64,000 nucleotides of DNA from contig NZ_CAMRAN010000018.1 of assembly GCF_947039875.1 (NCBI RefSeq), positions 1 to 64,000 on the forward strand, in the 5' to 3' direction. The stretch comes from an uncultured Photobacterium sp. (lineage in GTDB: Bacteria > Pseudomonadota > Gammaproteobacteria > Enterobacterales > Vibrionaceae). Of the stretch, positions 45,784-54,771 are shown one piece after another. The stretch's first letter is position 1; each line of letters begins with the position of its first letter. The notes under the pieces are model-generated. The model was not told where the DNA came from. It ran no database searches and was given only the letters and a program-made list of their open reading frames with translations. A program made the position numbers and the translations under genes.

Positions 45784-45898
45784 GGTGCTCTCTTTTTTAT
45801 TAGGCGCGTTCAATTCGTTAATAGACTGATGCGATGAGATACCAAAGCGTTATAGTTTTGGCTTAGTTATTTGAAAATGAGTAATAGTTAAACGGGGC

Positions 45899-46096
45899 TT
45901 ATTCGGAAACGATTACTTTTACACGCCCTACATTGCCAGAGGTTAGACGTACTTTAATGCCATGTGGATGTGTTGGTGAATTAGTAAGAATTTTCTCTAC
46001 CGTACCAGATGTAAGTTTTCCGCTACGTTGATCCTGCTTTAGTACAATTTGTACATCTAATCCAACGTGGATATTTGAACGGTTCGTGCCTGACAT
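45899..46096 (-). CDS. YwbE-family protein (DUF2196)
   Basis: 65 residues, MSGTNRSNIHVGLDVQIVLK onward. Family hallmark QRSGKLTSGTVEKILTNSP and the HPHGIKVRL motif are present. The full length matches the family. Small KOW-like beta fold; function unknown. Confidence 0.9.
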   Translation of the reverse strand: MSGTNRSNIHVGLDVQIVLKQDQRSGKLTSGTVEKILTNSPTHPHGIKVRLTSGNVGRVKVIVSE

Positions 46097-46282
46097 ATTG
46101 ACTCTTTTGTTTTTAATTTTTCGAGTTGTATTATTGAGTTTTTACCGTAAAACGCAACTTTATTATTAAGAGATGATTATTTTATATACATAATTAGTAA
46201 ATATGGCTTTTTGATACAGCCTTGAGTAAGGATTTTTTGCTAATCTAAAGGATAAATAAACCAGATAAATAAAGGTCAAAGG

Positions 46283-46738
46283 ATGATGAAATATATTGGA
46301 TTAGTCGCAGCTTTAGGGTTAATGAGTTTCAATGTGGCTGCGGTAGAACAAACATCACAACCAACCTGTGATGCGGGTTTTACAAGTATTGTAACGGGCG
46401 ACTATAGTAAAACACCACAACATACTTGCTTGCCAACCGATAATAAACAAGCGGTAAAAATTAAGCTTGGTCAAACATTTCAATTAAGCCTACCAGCAAG
46501 CCCTTCTACTGGTTTTTCATGGGCATTACGTTCTATGCCAAATGCATTGATGTTATTGAGTATTGATTATCACAACTCAGAGCAGTGTAAGAAAGGCATG
46601 ACAGGTTGTAGTGGTTTAAGAACTTACACTTTTAAAGCGGTAACAAAGGGAGTCGGTGAATTAAAATTAAATTATGGTCGCTCTTGGGAAAAAGAAGATT
46701 GGGAAACTAAAACGATTACGATTGCTGTCCATCCGTAA
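46283..46738 (+). CDS. Chagasin-family (I42) cysteine-protease inhibitor, secreted
   Basis: 151 residues with a signal peptide (cleavage near VAA-VEQ). The three chagasin loops are visible: SPSTGFSW (71-78), the GMTGCSGLRTYTFKA region, and GRSWEKE near the C-terminus. Inhibitors of this family block papain-like proteases by a three-loop wedge. Paired cysteines suggest disulfides. An in-frame second ATG offers a start one codon later. Confidence 0.85.
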   Translation: MMKYIGLVAALGLMSFNVAAVEQTSQPTCDAGFTSIVTGDYSKTPQHTCLPTDNKQAVKIKLGQTFQLSLPASPSTGFSWALRSMPNALMLLSIDYHNSEQCKKGMTGCSGLRTYTFKAVTKGVGELKLNYGRSWEKEDWETKTITIAVHP

Positions 46739-46754
46739 TAAACAATCTGTATTA

Positions 46755-46790
46755 TAAAACAAAGCCCTTTTGATTGAGGGCTTTGGTATT
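46755..46790. terminator. Bidirectional terminator
   Basis: AAAGCCCT pairs with AGGGCTTT (8 bp) between convergent genes. An A-run on the left suits the minus-strand gene. Confidence 0.75.
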
Positions 46791-46796
46791 ATACGA

Positions 46797-47069
46797 TTAC
46801 TGCTGAAGTGCTGGGCAATCTTTTGGAAGCAATTGTTCTGGTATTGCTGGCCCTATTCCCATATCCGCGGTCCAACCTTTCAATCCTCCTGTCTTAGGAT
46901 CAAAATCACTGCATTTATACGGCTTATCTTTTATTAGCGTTGCCGGTGTTGCTTGTTGAACTGGCGTGTCGTTATTCTTGGTCTGCTCACTTTTGATCAG
47001 TGTAAACACAAGGCTGCAAATTACGATTCCGCCAAGCACTACCAGTGCAGATCTCGTTGACTTTTTCAT
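46797..47069 (-). CDS. Small single-span membrane or secreted protein, unknown
   Basis: 90 residues. A positive N-terminus and one helix (about 9-25) are followed by a polar linker rich in Thr/Gln, then a short domain with two cysteines (KCSDFDPKTGGLKGW ... DCPALQQ). Likely anchored in the inner membrane facing the periplasm. Not recognised. Confidence 0.6.
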   Translation of the reverse strand: MKKSTRSALVVLGGIVICSLVFTLIKSEQTKNNDTPVQQATPATLIKDKPYKCSDFDPKTGGLKGWTADMGIGPAIPEQLLPKDCPALQQ

Positions 47070-47199
47070 GGGCGATCCCTTTTAGTAAAACGGGGGGTGA
47101 TTATTTATCTTCTATTTAATGTTTATTTTATAGAGAAGATCAAATTATGTAATAAAACAAATGCGTTATTGCTTGTTTAATCACCAGTTGACTTGTTTT

Positions 47200-48084
47200 T
47201 TAGCGCAATGATGTGAGTAATGAAGCCACGGTTTGATAACGGATAGGTAATTGACGGTGCTGTTTTTGAATAATGAAAAGCTGTTCAGTGACTAACTTTG
47301 GGGGTGATACAACATACAATTTATGCTTATTCGTAAAATGGTCAATGGCACTTTGTGGTAATACGGTAAAGCCAATACCTTCCGCAACAGCAACTAAAAT
47401 CTGATTTAGTTGATTGATGTAACTCGTGATTGGTAATTGTTCGATTTTAACTGCGGCTAAATGTTTATCGCCACAATGTAGAAAGTATTTAGATAAATAA
47501 TACTGTGCATCAGGATGATCAATAAGGCCGCAAGTTGTTAATATTTCATCTGTAAGATCATGATCTTTGTAGTGTAGCGGTAAGACTAAACATAAGGCTT
47601 CTTGCCCGATTAAGGTGGTTTTAAAGAGATCGTTTACTGGTTGTTGAGTAACAATGCCCATATCTATCGTATTACTTTCAATGTCATCTAAGATTTTATG
47701 ATTAGGGGCGGCTTCTAGATGAAAATACAATTTGGAATGTTGTTGCTGTAAGTGTAATAACTGAGGATATAACGATAACGCAAATGAACCAGAACAAGCG
47801 AGCTTACAAGTACCTTCATAAGGGCTGTCTGCTTGTAGCTCACTCATTAACGTTTGATATTGGTGTGTTTGCTGCTCGGCAAACTGATAAACTCGCAGCC
47901 CTTGTTCGGTGATTTCAAATTGTTTGTTATAGCGTGTTATTAGTTCATGGCCACAAGCGTGTTCTAATTTTTTGATGTGTTGGCTAACACCTGGTTGTGT
48001 CATATGTAAAAGATCAGCGGTTTGAGTAAAATGTCCGGTTTCGACTAGTGTTTTAAAGGTTGTTAACCATTGCGGATTTATCAT
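47200..48084 (-). CDS. LysR-family transcriptional regulator
   Basis: 294 residues from the ATG at 48084 (MINPQWLTTFKTLVETGHFT). The helix-turn-helix TQTADLLHMTQPGVSQHIKK lies at 21-40. The effector-binding domain spans about 90-290. The frame is open 7 codons upstream. Targets are unknown; no divergent structural gene is adjacent. Confidence 0.88.
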   Translation of the reverse strand: MINPQWLTTFKTLVETGHFTQTADLLHMTQPGVSQHIKKLEHACGHELITRYNKQFEITEQGLRVYQFAEQQTHQYQTLMSELQADSPYEGTCKLACSGSFALSLYPQLLHLQQQHSKLYFHLEAAPNHKILDDIESNTIDMGIVTQQPVNDLFKTTLIGQEALCLVLPLHYKDHDLTDEILTTCGLIDHPDAQYYLSKYFLHCGDKHLAAVKIEQLPITSYINQLNQILVAVAEGIGFTVLPQSAIDHFTNKHKLYVVSPPKLVTEQLFIIQKQHRQLPIRYQTVASLLTSLR

Positions 48085-48207
48085 CTGGCGCTCGCATAAG
48101 ATCATTACAATAAATTATGATAAAAAGAATAAATGATAACGGTATTGTTATCAATTATCTTATGCAGTCACCCATTTTTATCGCTTATTGCAATCTTCTA
48201 TTTAATT

Positions 48208-49026
48208 CTAACTCATTGTTTGTTGGTATTCTTTTAGCGATAAACCAAATTGTTTCTTAAACCGCTGTGCGAAACGTGTTTCTGACTGGTAACCACATAA
48301 CTGTGCCAAATCAAGTTGTGTATAATGTTGTTGCTGTAATAGTGTCAATGCATAACCCATTCGTAACTCTGCTAAAACTTCTCGAAACTGGGTTGATTCT
48401 TCACGTAAACGTCGAATTAATGTCGACTTACTTAATCCTAAATGCTGACAGGCTGATTCAATACTATGATGCTCGCTTGGCTGCTGTCTAAATAACTCTA
48501 CCAATTTGTCGCGCCATGATAAATCTTGATAACTAAACAGTTGATGAAGCTTGCCGATATTGGCTAAGTATTCAAAGAAAGCATTAACCAAACACTGCTG
48601 AACGTTACACGGTAATGACTTGGGCATGTTAGCCAAGTTCATAAACAGATATTCGCCTTCTTCATCAAACAAGTAATTTGGCGCAGTATTATGATGAGAA
48701 TGTTGGCGAGAACGTTGAATAAGAGCAGTGCTAGGCCGAGTTAAAAAGCACAATTGTAATGATGAAAAGATCTGTTTTGAGGGCTCATTAATAAATGTAT
48801 GTTGTGAATGGCCTGCCGTTAGCAACCAATTATTACGATCTATGTTTATCCAATCATTTTGCCATTGTAGTTTTTTGACACCAGTTTGCACCCAAACTAC
48901 CGATGGGTAAATAAAGGGTACATTACGTAATGATTGTGATTTTTGCCCTGTATAATAGATGCACTGAACAACTGAAGCCAAACTATTCCCCTTTATCGAT
49001 TTGCTTTTATTAATACGATCAAACAA
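48208..49026 (-). CDS. AraC-family transcriptional regulator
   Basis: 272 residues with a cupin-like N-terminal sensing domain (about 30-130) and two helix-turn-helix motifs at the C-terminus (SIESACQHLGLSKSTLIRRL and LDLAQLCGYQSETRFAQRFK). The FGLSLKEYQQ end is typical. Ligand and targets unknown. Confidence 0.9.
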   Translation of the reverse strand: MFDRINKSKSIKGNSLASVVQCIYYTGQKSQSLRNVPFIYPSVVWVQTGVKKLQWQNDWINIDRNNWLLTAGHSQHTFINEPSKQIFSSLQLCFLTRPSTALIQRSRQHSHHNTAPNYLFDEEGEYLFMNLANMPKSLPCNVQQCLVNAFFEYLANIGKLHQLFSYQDLSWRDKLVELFRQQPSEHHSIESACQHLGLSKSTLIRRLREESTQFREVLAELRMGYALTLLQQQHYTQLDLAQLCGYQSETRFAQRFKKQFGLSLKEYQQTMS

Positions 49027-49080
49027 GAAAGCCTCATAATATTTTACTATTACTGAGGCTTTTCTTTTTAATCAGCATTA

Positions 49081-49560
49081 TTAGCGTTGGTAATGCGCTG
49101 TAATGGTTGATTTAGTTAATGCTGTACCATTAAGCATAAAACTTACTAATGCGCATGATGCATCATCTGGTACTTCTAATTTTTCACAAGGCAATGCCCA
49201 TACTGTAAATATGTAACGGTGAATTCCGTGACCTTCAGGAGGACATGCACCGCCGTAGCCATTAAAGCCATAGTCATTACGCATTTCTAAACCGGCAGCA
49301 AGATCTGAAGATGATCCTTCAGCTAATTCATGTGTTGATGCTGGAATGTTAATAACTTGCCAATGCCAGAAACCACAATCTGTCGGTGCATCAGGATCGA
49401 AACATGTTACAGCAAAACTTTTTGTACCTAGAGGTGCATTTTCCCAAGCAAGTTGTGGTGAGATATTATCACCATCATTACCAAAACTATTAAATGAAAA
49501 ACGCTTTTCGTGGTGTTGGCCTTCGGTGATGCTGTTACTTGTCATTGTAAATGTTGACAT
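49081..49560 (-). CDS. YbhB/YbcL-family (PEBP-like) protein
   Basis: 159 residues. Seen: the GDNISPQLAWENAPLGTKSF segment, the ligand-site motif DPDAP (residues 51-55), FWHWQVINIP, and GYGGACPPEGHGIHRY. Bacterial homologue of phosphatidylethanolamine-binding proteins, or Raf-kinase-inhibitor-like. No signal peptide. Function unclear. Confidence 0.92.
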   Translation of the reverse strand: MSTFTMTSNSITEGQHHEKRFSFNSFGNDGDNISPQLAWENAPLGTKSFAVTCFDPDAPTDCGFWHWQVINIPASTHELAEGSSSDLAAGLEMRNDYGFNGYGGACPPEGHGIHRYIFTVWALPCEKLEVPDDASCALVSFMLNGTALTKSTITAHYQR

Positions 49561-49778
49561 GATTATATGCTCTATTTGTTGTCGATGACATAACTATACG
49601 AGTTTTTGCCGAATAGTTTTCACCTTTAAGTGTCAAAATAAACTTAATAATGGTTTTTTTTGACTCTTTTTGTGTTTCTGTGATGTTTTATTTTTAAATA
49701 GTATGATGAATAATGAATTAGGTTAACAAGCCCTTCCAATCAAGACCATAAATAAATTGAATTGTTTATATAACCACA

Positions 49779-49794
49779 CTGTAATTATAATCAG
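49779..49794 (+). promoter_or_regulatory. LexA (SOS) box upstream of dinI-like gene
   Basis: CTG-TAATTATAAT-CAG fits CTG-N10-CAG with an AT-rich centre. It is embedded in the longer palindrome ACACTG...CAGTGT. It lies 34 bp before the start codon, as expected for LexA repression of a DinI gene. Confidence 0.75.
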
Positions 49795-49827
49795 TGTTAT
49801 TTTATCCAGTATAATAGATGGACTTAT

Positions 49828-50076
49828 ATGCGTATTGAATTAATGCTTAACAAAAATAATGTACCTGAAGCTACTTTTTGTCAGGTTGAATCCGAATTTA
49901 CTCGACGTATGGCAATATCATGGCCTGATGCATTAGTGCGTGTACGTTTAGGCGGAAGTAATGAAATAAGCGTATTGGGTGGTATAAAAGAAGATAAACA
50001 ACAAGTTGAATTACAACTCGAAGCGATGTTTGATGAAGCAGATGATTGGTTAGAACAACCAAATTACGATATGTAA
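49828..50076 (+). CDS. DinI-family SOS protein
   Basis: 82 residues, same length as E. coli DinI. Shared features: MRIELMLNK start, SRR-like TRRM, the ISVLGGIKEDKQQVELQL strand-helix, and the acidic C-terminal helix DEADDWLEQ that docks on RecA. DinI stabilises RecA filaments and tunes SOS induction. The upstream LexA box agrees with this. Confidence 0.88.
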   Translation: MRIELMLNKNNVPEATFCQVESEFTRRMAISWPDALVRVRLGGSNEISVLGGIKEDKQQVELQLEAMFDEADDWLEQPNYDM

Positions 50077-50175
50077 TACGTTATAATTGCACATTGAGCT
50101 TACTAAATTGATACTGATGACGTTACTAATAAGTGTCTATAATAGGTTCATTGTTATTTATTGGTAACCTTTATT

Positions 50176-50553
50176 ATGAATACATTTATTTCAAAAGACA
50201 TTTGGTCTGATTTTACAGCTGATCCTGAGTTTCCAGGGTTTAGTTTTCGAGATACAGATGAAAGTAATACCAATTGTGTAACAGCATTACTTGAACGTTG
50301 GGAAGCCGGCACTGTAGAAGATGCTCACCACCACCCGCATGATGATATGTCTATTATTGTAACGGGCGAAATCGCTATTCAATTTCATCTTCGTGTTGAT
50401 GGTGAATTAGTAAATGATGGCGAACCAATGATCTTAAAAGCAGGTCAAACTGGTTATATCAAAGCAAACCGAATTCATAGTGTTGTCTACACCACTGATT
50501 GTGACATGGTATATATTCAGAATAAAACCTTTGGTTTTGAAGTTGATAAGTAA
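50176..50553 (+). CDS. Single-domain cupin protein
   Basis: 125 residues from the ATG at 50176. The metal-binding cupin motifs are seen as AHHHPHDDMSIIVTGEIAI (first) and GQTGYIKANRIHSV (second His). The sequence suggests a small dioxygenase-like or sensor cupin. Substrate unknown. Terminator downstream. Confidence 0.8.
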   Translation: MNTFISKDIWSDFTADPEFPGFSFRDTDESNTNCVTALLERWEAGTVEDAHHHPHDDMSIIVTGEIAIQFHLRVDGELVNDGEPMILKAGQTGYIKANRIHSVVYTTDCDMVYIQNKTFGFEVDK

Positions 50554-50575
50554 TTATTAGCAATAATTGTCGTAT

Positions 50576-50616
50576 GAAAAACTCTCATTCTTTTTCTTTA
50601 AAGTGAGAGTTTTTTA
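50576..50616 (+). terminator. Terminator after the cupin gene
   Basis: AACTCTCA pairs with TGAGAGTT, followed by T6. Confidence 0.88.
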
Positions 50617-50788
50617 GATACAACAAGATGTTGATTAACACTAGCTTTTGGAAGCATTAGCAATAATTTAGAAAAAAAATGCATCACTTATTTTTATTTT
50701 GTGGTTTTTATCGCATGTTATTAAAACTATTCTGACTCCATAATTTAATTCTATATATTGAACATATGTTAAATAATATGGTGTGTTT

Positions 50789-50905
50789 ATGTATATATTA
50801 ATAAAAAATTTCGTCTGTCCAAAATGTGGACAATCAGAATATCTCGAAGGAAAAAGTATTATTTTATGCATTTGTGGCTATCGTACAGAGTACTCTAGAG
50901 AATAA
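50789..50905 (+). CDS. Tiny zinc-ribbon protein, 38 residues
   Basis: ATG at 50789, TAA at 50905. The chain carries VCPKCGQSEYL and, 15 residues on, LCICGYRTEY: two CxxC/CxC knuckles spaced like a zinc ribbon. No clear Shine-Dalgarno is seen. The antisense 67-codon frame has no such features and is rejected. The cysteine pattern is the only support. Confidence 0.45.
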   Translation: MYILIKNFVCPKCGQSEYLEGKSIILCICGYRTEYSRE

Positions 50906-51009
50906 TAGCAACGCATTTACAGTCAGATAGAATACCGCTCAATATTGTTATTATCCTCGAGTGGTTATTCTTTTATGGTGTCTAAGTACAATGCTGATTG
51001 TACTTCGTT

Positions 51010-51549
51010 TTATTTCATAAGATTACGTATAATTTCTTTTGTATCTGAAATTAATGTTACGTCTTTATGTGCGATTAATTTAACAATAAGTCCTTCATAA
51101 AGTAATTCAATATGAAAAGCTAACTGAGAATGTTCAATACCCAATGCAGTCAATCTTTTTTGCGTTTCAATGTAAGAAGCCTGCTTATGCTTCACTGCTA
51201 ACTGATGCAATGGATGCTGTGCATCTGAAAATTCTCGACAAGCAACCATAAAGATACAACCATAGAATTGTTGGTTAGTTATTAACATTTCTAATTCACT
51301 AAACCGAGCCAAAACTAATTCTTTCTTATCCTCAATAACATTCCATTCTTCAGCCCAATTTTGTTGAATATTATGGCTAAACGAAGTTAATGCCTCGATT
51401 ACCAGCCCCTCTTTATTGCCAAAGTTATTATAAATTGTTTTCTTAGATATTTTAGTGTGTTCAGCAATCGTATCAACCCCCGTCAGAGTGATACCCTCTT
51501 TTTGTGCTAGTTCTAGAAAACCTGTAATTAATTTCTGCCGTTTGGTCAT
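51010..51549 (-). CDS. TetR-family repressor
   Basis: 179 residues with an N-terminal helix-turn-helix (GVDTIAEHTKISKKTIYNNFGNKEGLV, about 24-50) and an all-helical ligand domain. It is divergent from a GST gene, with two matching palindromes in the gap, so it very likely represses both itself and the GST operon. The inducer is perhaps an electrophile. Confidence 0.9.
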   Translation of the reverse strand: MTKRQKLITGFLELAQKEGITLTGVDTIAEHTKISKKTIYNNFGNKEGLVIEALTSFSHNIQQNWAEEWNVIEDKKELVLARFSELEMLITNQQFYGCIFMVACREFSDAQHPLHQLAVKHKQASYIETQKRLTALGIEHSQLAFHIELLYEGLIVKLIAHKDVTLISDTKEIIRNLMK

Positions 51550-51586
51550 TTGTTATATTGCCTTATTTATTCGTTATTTTTGATTA

Positions 51587-51602
51587 TACACAGGTCTGTG
51601 TA
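51587..51602. promoter_or_regulatory. Palindromic operator 1 (TetR-type)
   Basis: TACACAG-GT-CTGTGTA, 7-bp perfect arms, 38 bp before the regulator start. Shares the ACACAG/TGTGTA core with operator 2. Confidence 0.7.
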
Positions 51603-51639
51603 AAAATGATTGTATTTCAAAAAAAGTAGCTTATAATAA

Positions 51640-51659
51640 TTTACACAGACTTGTGTAAA
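51640..51659. promoter_or_regulatory. Palindromic operator 2 (TetR-type)
   Basis: TTTACACA-GACT-TGTGTAAA, 8-bp perfect arms, 11 bp before the GST start, so it would overlap its ribosome-binding region or promoter. Centre-to-centre distance to operator 1 is 55 bp. Confidence 0.75.
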
Positions 51660-51670
51660 AAGAGATTAAA

Positions 51671-52273
51671 ATGAAAATATATAGCTTTCCATATTCCTTA
51701 CCTAGCTACCGTACGCGATTGGCTGCATCACTACTTGGTTTTAATATTGAAGATCAAATTATTGACTTGAGTAAGAACGAACAAAAATCACCTGAATTCT
51801 TAGCGATTAACCCTCTAGGTAAAGTTCCGGTCATGACAGATGATCACTTGATCGTCACTGACTCAATGGCTATTTTGCGTTACTTAGCGAGAAAATCTCA
51901 AACTGAGCATTGGTATCCAGAATCCGATATTGCAACCGCAGCTAAGATTGATTCGCTATTATCTTTAGTTAGTAATGAATTATATGAAGGAATTGAAAAA
52001 GCACGATTAATTACTGCTTTTAAAATGTTACCTGAAGAATTATTGCCACAATGTGAAACGATAACGCATGACGCTTTACAGATCTTAAACACTCAATTAG
52101 AAGGTAACGTATTTTTAGTTAACGATACGCCAACCATTGCAGATATTGCTGTTGCTTCAACACTGCTCTTTATTGATGAAGCTTCTTTTAGTTTAGATAA
52201 CTATAAAAATATTCAAAATTGGCTTAATAACATCAAATCATTAGCTGGGTTTATTCAACCAACATTTCTTTAA
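51671..52273 (+). CDS. Glutathione S-transferase family protein
   Basis: 200 residues. A thioredoxin-like N-terminal domain (MKIYSFPYSLPSYRTRLAAS; NPLGKVPVMTD; DSMAILRYLARK) is followed by the helical domain with the folding motif DTPTIADIAVAST. It conjugates glutathione to electrophiles. First gene of a short operon with the AhpD-like gene 33 bp on. Under the divergent TetR protein. Confidence 0.9.
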   Translation: MKIYSFPYSLPSYRTRLAASLLGFNIEDQIIDLSKNEQKSPEFLAINPLGKVPVMTDDHLIVTDSMAILRYLARKSQTEHWYPESDIATAAKIDSLLSLVSNELYEGIEKARLITAFKMLPEELLPQCETITHDALQILNTQLEGNVFLVNDTPTIADIAVASTLLFIDEASFSLDNYKNIQNWLNNIKSLAGFIQPTFL

Positions 52274-52306
52274 TTTATTTACATCCCATAGTATGAGTAT
52301 TTATTT

Positions 52307-52816
52307 ATGTCAGTAATTGATGATCAAATAGCCCTTCTGTCATCGCTGTTAACAAAGCAAACAGATCTAACGAACGATAATTTAGTGTATGCAACTTGGG
52401 CGGCTGCTTTAAATTCTCAAAGTAAGTATGTTGTTAAAAATATTAGTAAACAGATCAAACGTCCAGATGGGGATACGTTACAAGATATTGAATATGCTAT
52501 TTCACGAATGGGTGTTACTAACCCTTATTTTATTGCGAGACAATTTGTTGATATCAAACAAGGTGGGTCTTTAAATAGCCTTCATTTTCAACCATTACAC
52601 GCATTGAATATAAAAAATGAAACTGCTTATCATTATGCGTGTGTCGTTGTTTCGCTAATGAATGGTGGCCATATGTGTCTTGCTTCTCACGTGAATAGTT
52701 TGCTAGAACGTAATGAAACAGAGCAAAGTATTGATGTTGCGATGCGTCTTGCAGCAGTGTGCTGTTCGCTCTCTAAAAGAACATTTATCGATGATATTTT
52801 AAATAATAATCACTAG
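52307..52816 (+). CDS. AhpD/carboxymuconolactone-decarboxylase-like protein (tentative)
   Basis: 169 residues, all-helical. The segment HMCLASHVNSLLERNETEQSIDVAMRLAAV near 123-153 resembles the CxxCxxxH helix of AhpD-like proteins, but the first cysteine is missing: His/Met-Cys-x-x-x-His remains. The middle YATWAAALNSQ also fits. Probably a redox or hydroperoxide enzyme cotranscribed with the GST. Assignment rests on one motif only. Confidence 0.45.
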   Translation: MSVIDDQIALLSSLLTKQTDLTNDNLVYATWAAALNSQSKYVVKNISKQIKRPDGDTLQDIEYAISRMGVTNPYFIARQFVDIKQGGSLNSLHFQPLHALNIKNETAYHYACVVVSLMNGGHMCLASHVNSLLERNETEQSIDVAMRLAAVCCSLSKRTFIDDILNNNH

Positions 52817-53194
52817 TTATCTGTCTTGTTATGCAACACTCATATCATATAAATTTCGTTATCATGATATTAAATAATCCCCCTTAGATACGGTTTAGTA
52901 TTACTTTTTAATATGACACCGTATCTGATCTATGATCTTTACTCTTCTATTATTCCCTACAAACACTCTGTAAGTTACAACGTAACACTTTATTATGGTT
53001 TAACATTCCCACATATTATCCGTTAAAATAAAAAGTCAGCCTCTTTTGGGTGGTTATTTTTTAATCAATAATAACTGTGTTTATTGATTTTGATGATCTT
53101 GCTATTTTTCGCTAAGTAACAGATTTATATGGTTTTAATTTGTCAGTCTTATATAATATCTCTTATAGCAGATCAAGAATAAAGACTATAATCA
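52817..53194. other. Intergenic region (378 bp) with one inverted repeat
   Basis: AGATACGGT (52886-52894) pairs with ACCGTATCT (52918-52926), with a 23-nt loop, 70 bp after the preceding gene. It is a possible terminator without a strong T-run. The rest appears to be the promoter region of the recombinase. Confidence 0.45.
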
Positions 53195-54640
53195 ATGACG
53201 ATCGACCCTTCAAACGCACTAGTACATAACGACTTAAATCTTAGGCCGGGAACACTACGACAACAAACTGCAGTCAGTCAGCAGATCCGCCAACAGGATC
53301 TGTTTTTAGCAAATCCAGCATTAGCGTATATTAATTCATTGGCTGCGACGGATACGACCGGTGGTCAAGCAAATGCTCGCTATACAATAGAAAGATTTGG
53401 TCGATTTTTGTTGGGATCAACCTTCGATCGAATTGATTGGATCACACTATTAACGAGCCCGACTCTTATTGAAGAAGCAATGACTGCTTTTCTTATCCAT
53501 CGTGCAAAAATAAAAGCTCAGATGAAGGGGCTATTTTATGATCCACAGCGATCACTAAAAAACTTACACATTAATCCTTTAAAAAAAGCATTGTTAATTG
53601 TTGGTGATTATTTTTATCGGCAGCGACAAATTTCATTATCGCAATATCATGATTGGCAATATGCTATTGAGACGTTTTCAATTCAAAGTCAAACAACGAC
53701 ACTAGAACAAGGTTGGCTTCCCCCTCTAATAACGGATAAAACATTAGCGATTGAATTTACGTCTCAAGCGAAAATTATGCTTGAAGCATTCAGTTGTTTT
53801 TGTATAAGACCGTGTATAGAAAGGATGGATTGGTATAGTGTTCTTTATGCACCCGTATTACAAACATCAATGCAATCCTTTTTATCTTCACGTTTAACCA
53901 TGAAAAGTAGTGATAGAAAACAAGATTATGCACCGGCTACGGCTGATAATTTATTAAGAATGTTACGTGGTGTTGCTTACCATGCTTGGTTATCGGAATC
54001 GATTTCGATTGAAACCTTACAACGAATTAAGGCTATAAAGCTGCCGCGAGGCTCACGGCAATCAAGTGGACGTTATTTAAGTTATTCAGATGTTGACCAA
54101 ATATCGGCACTAACTTTAACACAATCGAATAAAATAAAAGCATTAAGAGACAATGCCATTTTTTGGTTAATGTATGAATCAGGTTTACGTCGTGCAGAAG
54201 TCATTGGGCTTGATATCAATGATATTGACCTTTATTTATGCAAAATACGTGTTATGGGTAAAGGTAATAAAGAACGTTATGTCCCCTTTTCAAAAAGTAG
54301 TGATCTTTATACCGCTATTGAAAAATGGCTTAGTGTCCGCTCTCAACATTCACAACAAATATCTACTTTTTTTTGCGGTGTTAATCGGTACCAGCAATTA
54401 ACGTCACAACGTTTAACAACTCAAACTTTAAATGATCTTTGTAAACATATACATCAATTGGGGTTTTCTCGTCAAATATCCCCCCATGATTTTCGTCACT
54501 CAGTCGCAACGAATTTATTACGCTCAGGGTATGATTTATTATTAGTTAGTAAGTTTATGGGACACAGTAGTATTACAACAACCCAGCGTTATGACCGTCG
54601 AACTGATGATGAATTACAAGGTGTAACTCCAGGTCGTTAA
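53195..54640 (+). CDS. Tyrosine recombinase with duplicated N-terminal core-binding half
   Basis: 481 residues, longer than XerC/D (about 300). The catalytic domain is complete: Arg332 in SGLRRAEVIGL, Lys356 in GKGNKERYVP, His431 and Arg434 in SPHDFRHSVATNLL, His457 in MGHSS, Tyr466 in QRYDRR. The N-terminus contains two similar stretches (about 69-150 and 199-280), each starting with F.F and a DRIDW or ERMDW motif followed by helices, suggesting duplicated SAM-like DNA-binding domains. No att repeats, excisionase or cargo are seen beside it. Confidence 0.88.
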   Translation: MTIDPSNALVHNDLNLRPGTLRQQTAVSQQIRQQDLFLANPALAYINSLAATDTTGGQANARYTIERFGRFLLGSTFDRIDWITLLTSPTLIEEAMTAFLIHRAKIKAQMKGLFYDPQRSLKNLHINPLKKALLIVGDYFYRQRQISLSQYHDWQYAIETFSIQSQTTTLEQGWLPPLITDKTLAIEFTSQAKIMLEAFSCFCIRPCIERMDWYSVLYAPVLQTSMQSFLSSRLTMKSSDRKQDYAPATADNLLRMLRGVAYHAWLSESISIETLQRIKAIKLPRGSRQSSGRYLSYSDVDQISALTLTQSNKIKALRDNAIFWLMYESGLRRAEVIGLDINDIDLYLCKIRVMGKGNKERYVPFSKSSDLYTAIEKWLSVRSQHSQQISTFFCGVNRYQQLTSQRLTTQTLNDLCKHIHQLGFSRQISPHDFRHSVATNLLRSGYDLLLVSKFMGHSSITTTQRYDRRTDDELQGVTPGR

Positions 54641-54771
54641 TACCTCACACTATAGAAATTTTGTTTCAATATTTATTGTGAAAAATTGAGCCTAAGTATA
54701 ATAACAGCATCATATTCTGCGATATATTAAAAGAAATGTTATCGTGTAAAAAATAACAAATTGGATTGATT

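Noticed and set aside
50668-50871. 67-codon minus-strand frame
   Set aside because: Shadow of the plus-strand zinc-ribbon frame, without a ribosome-binding site or domain features.
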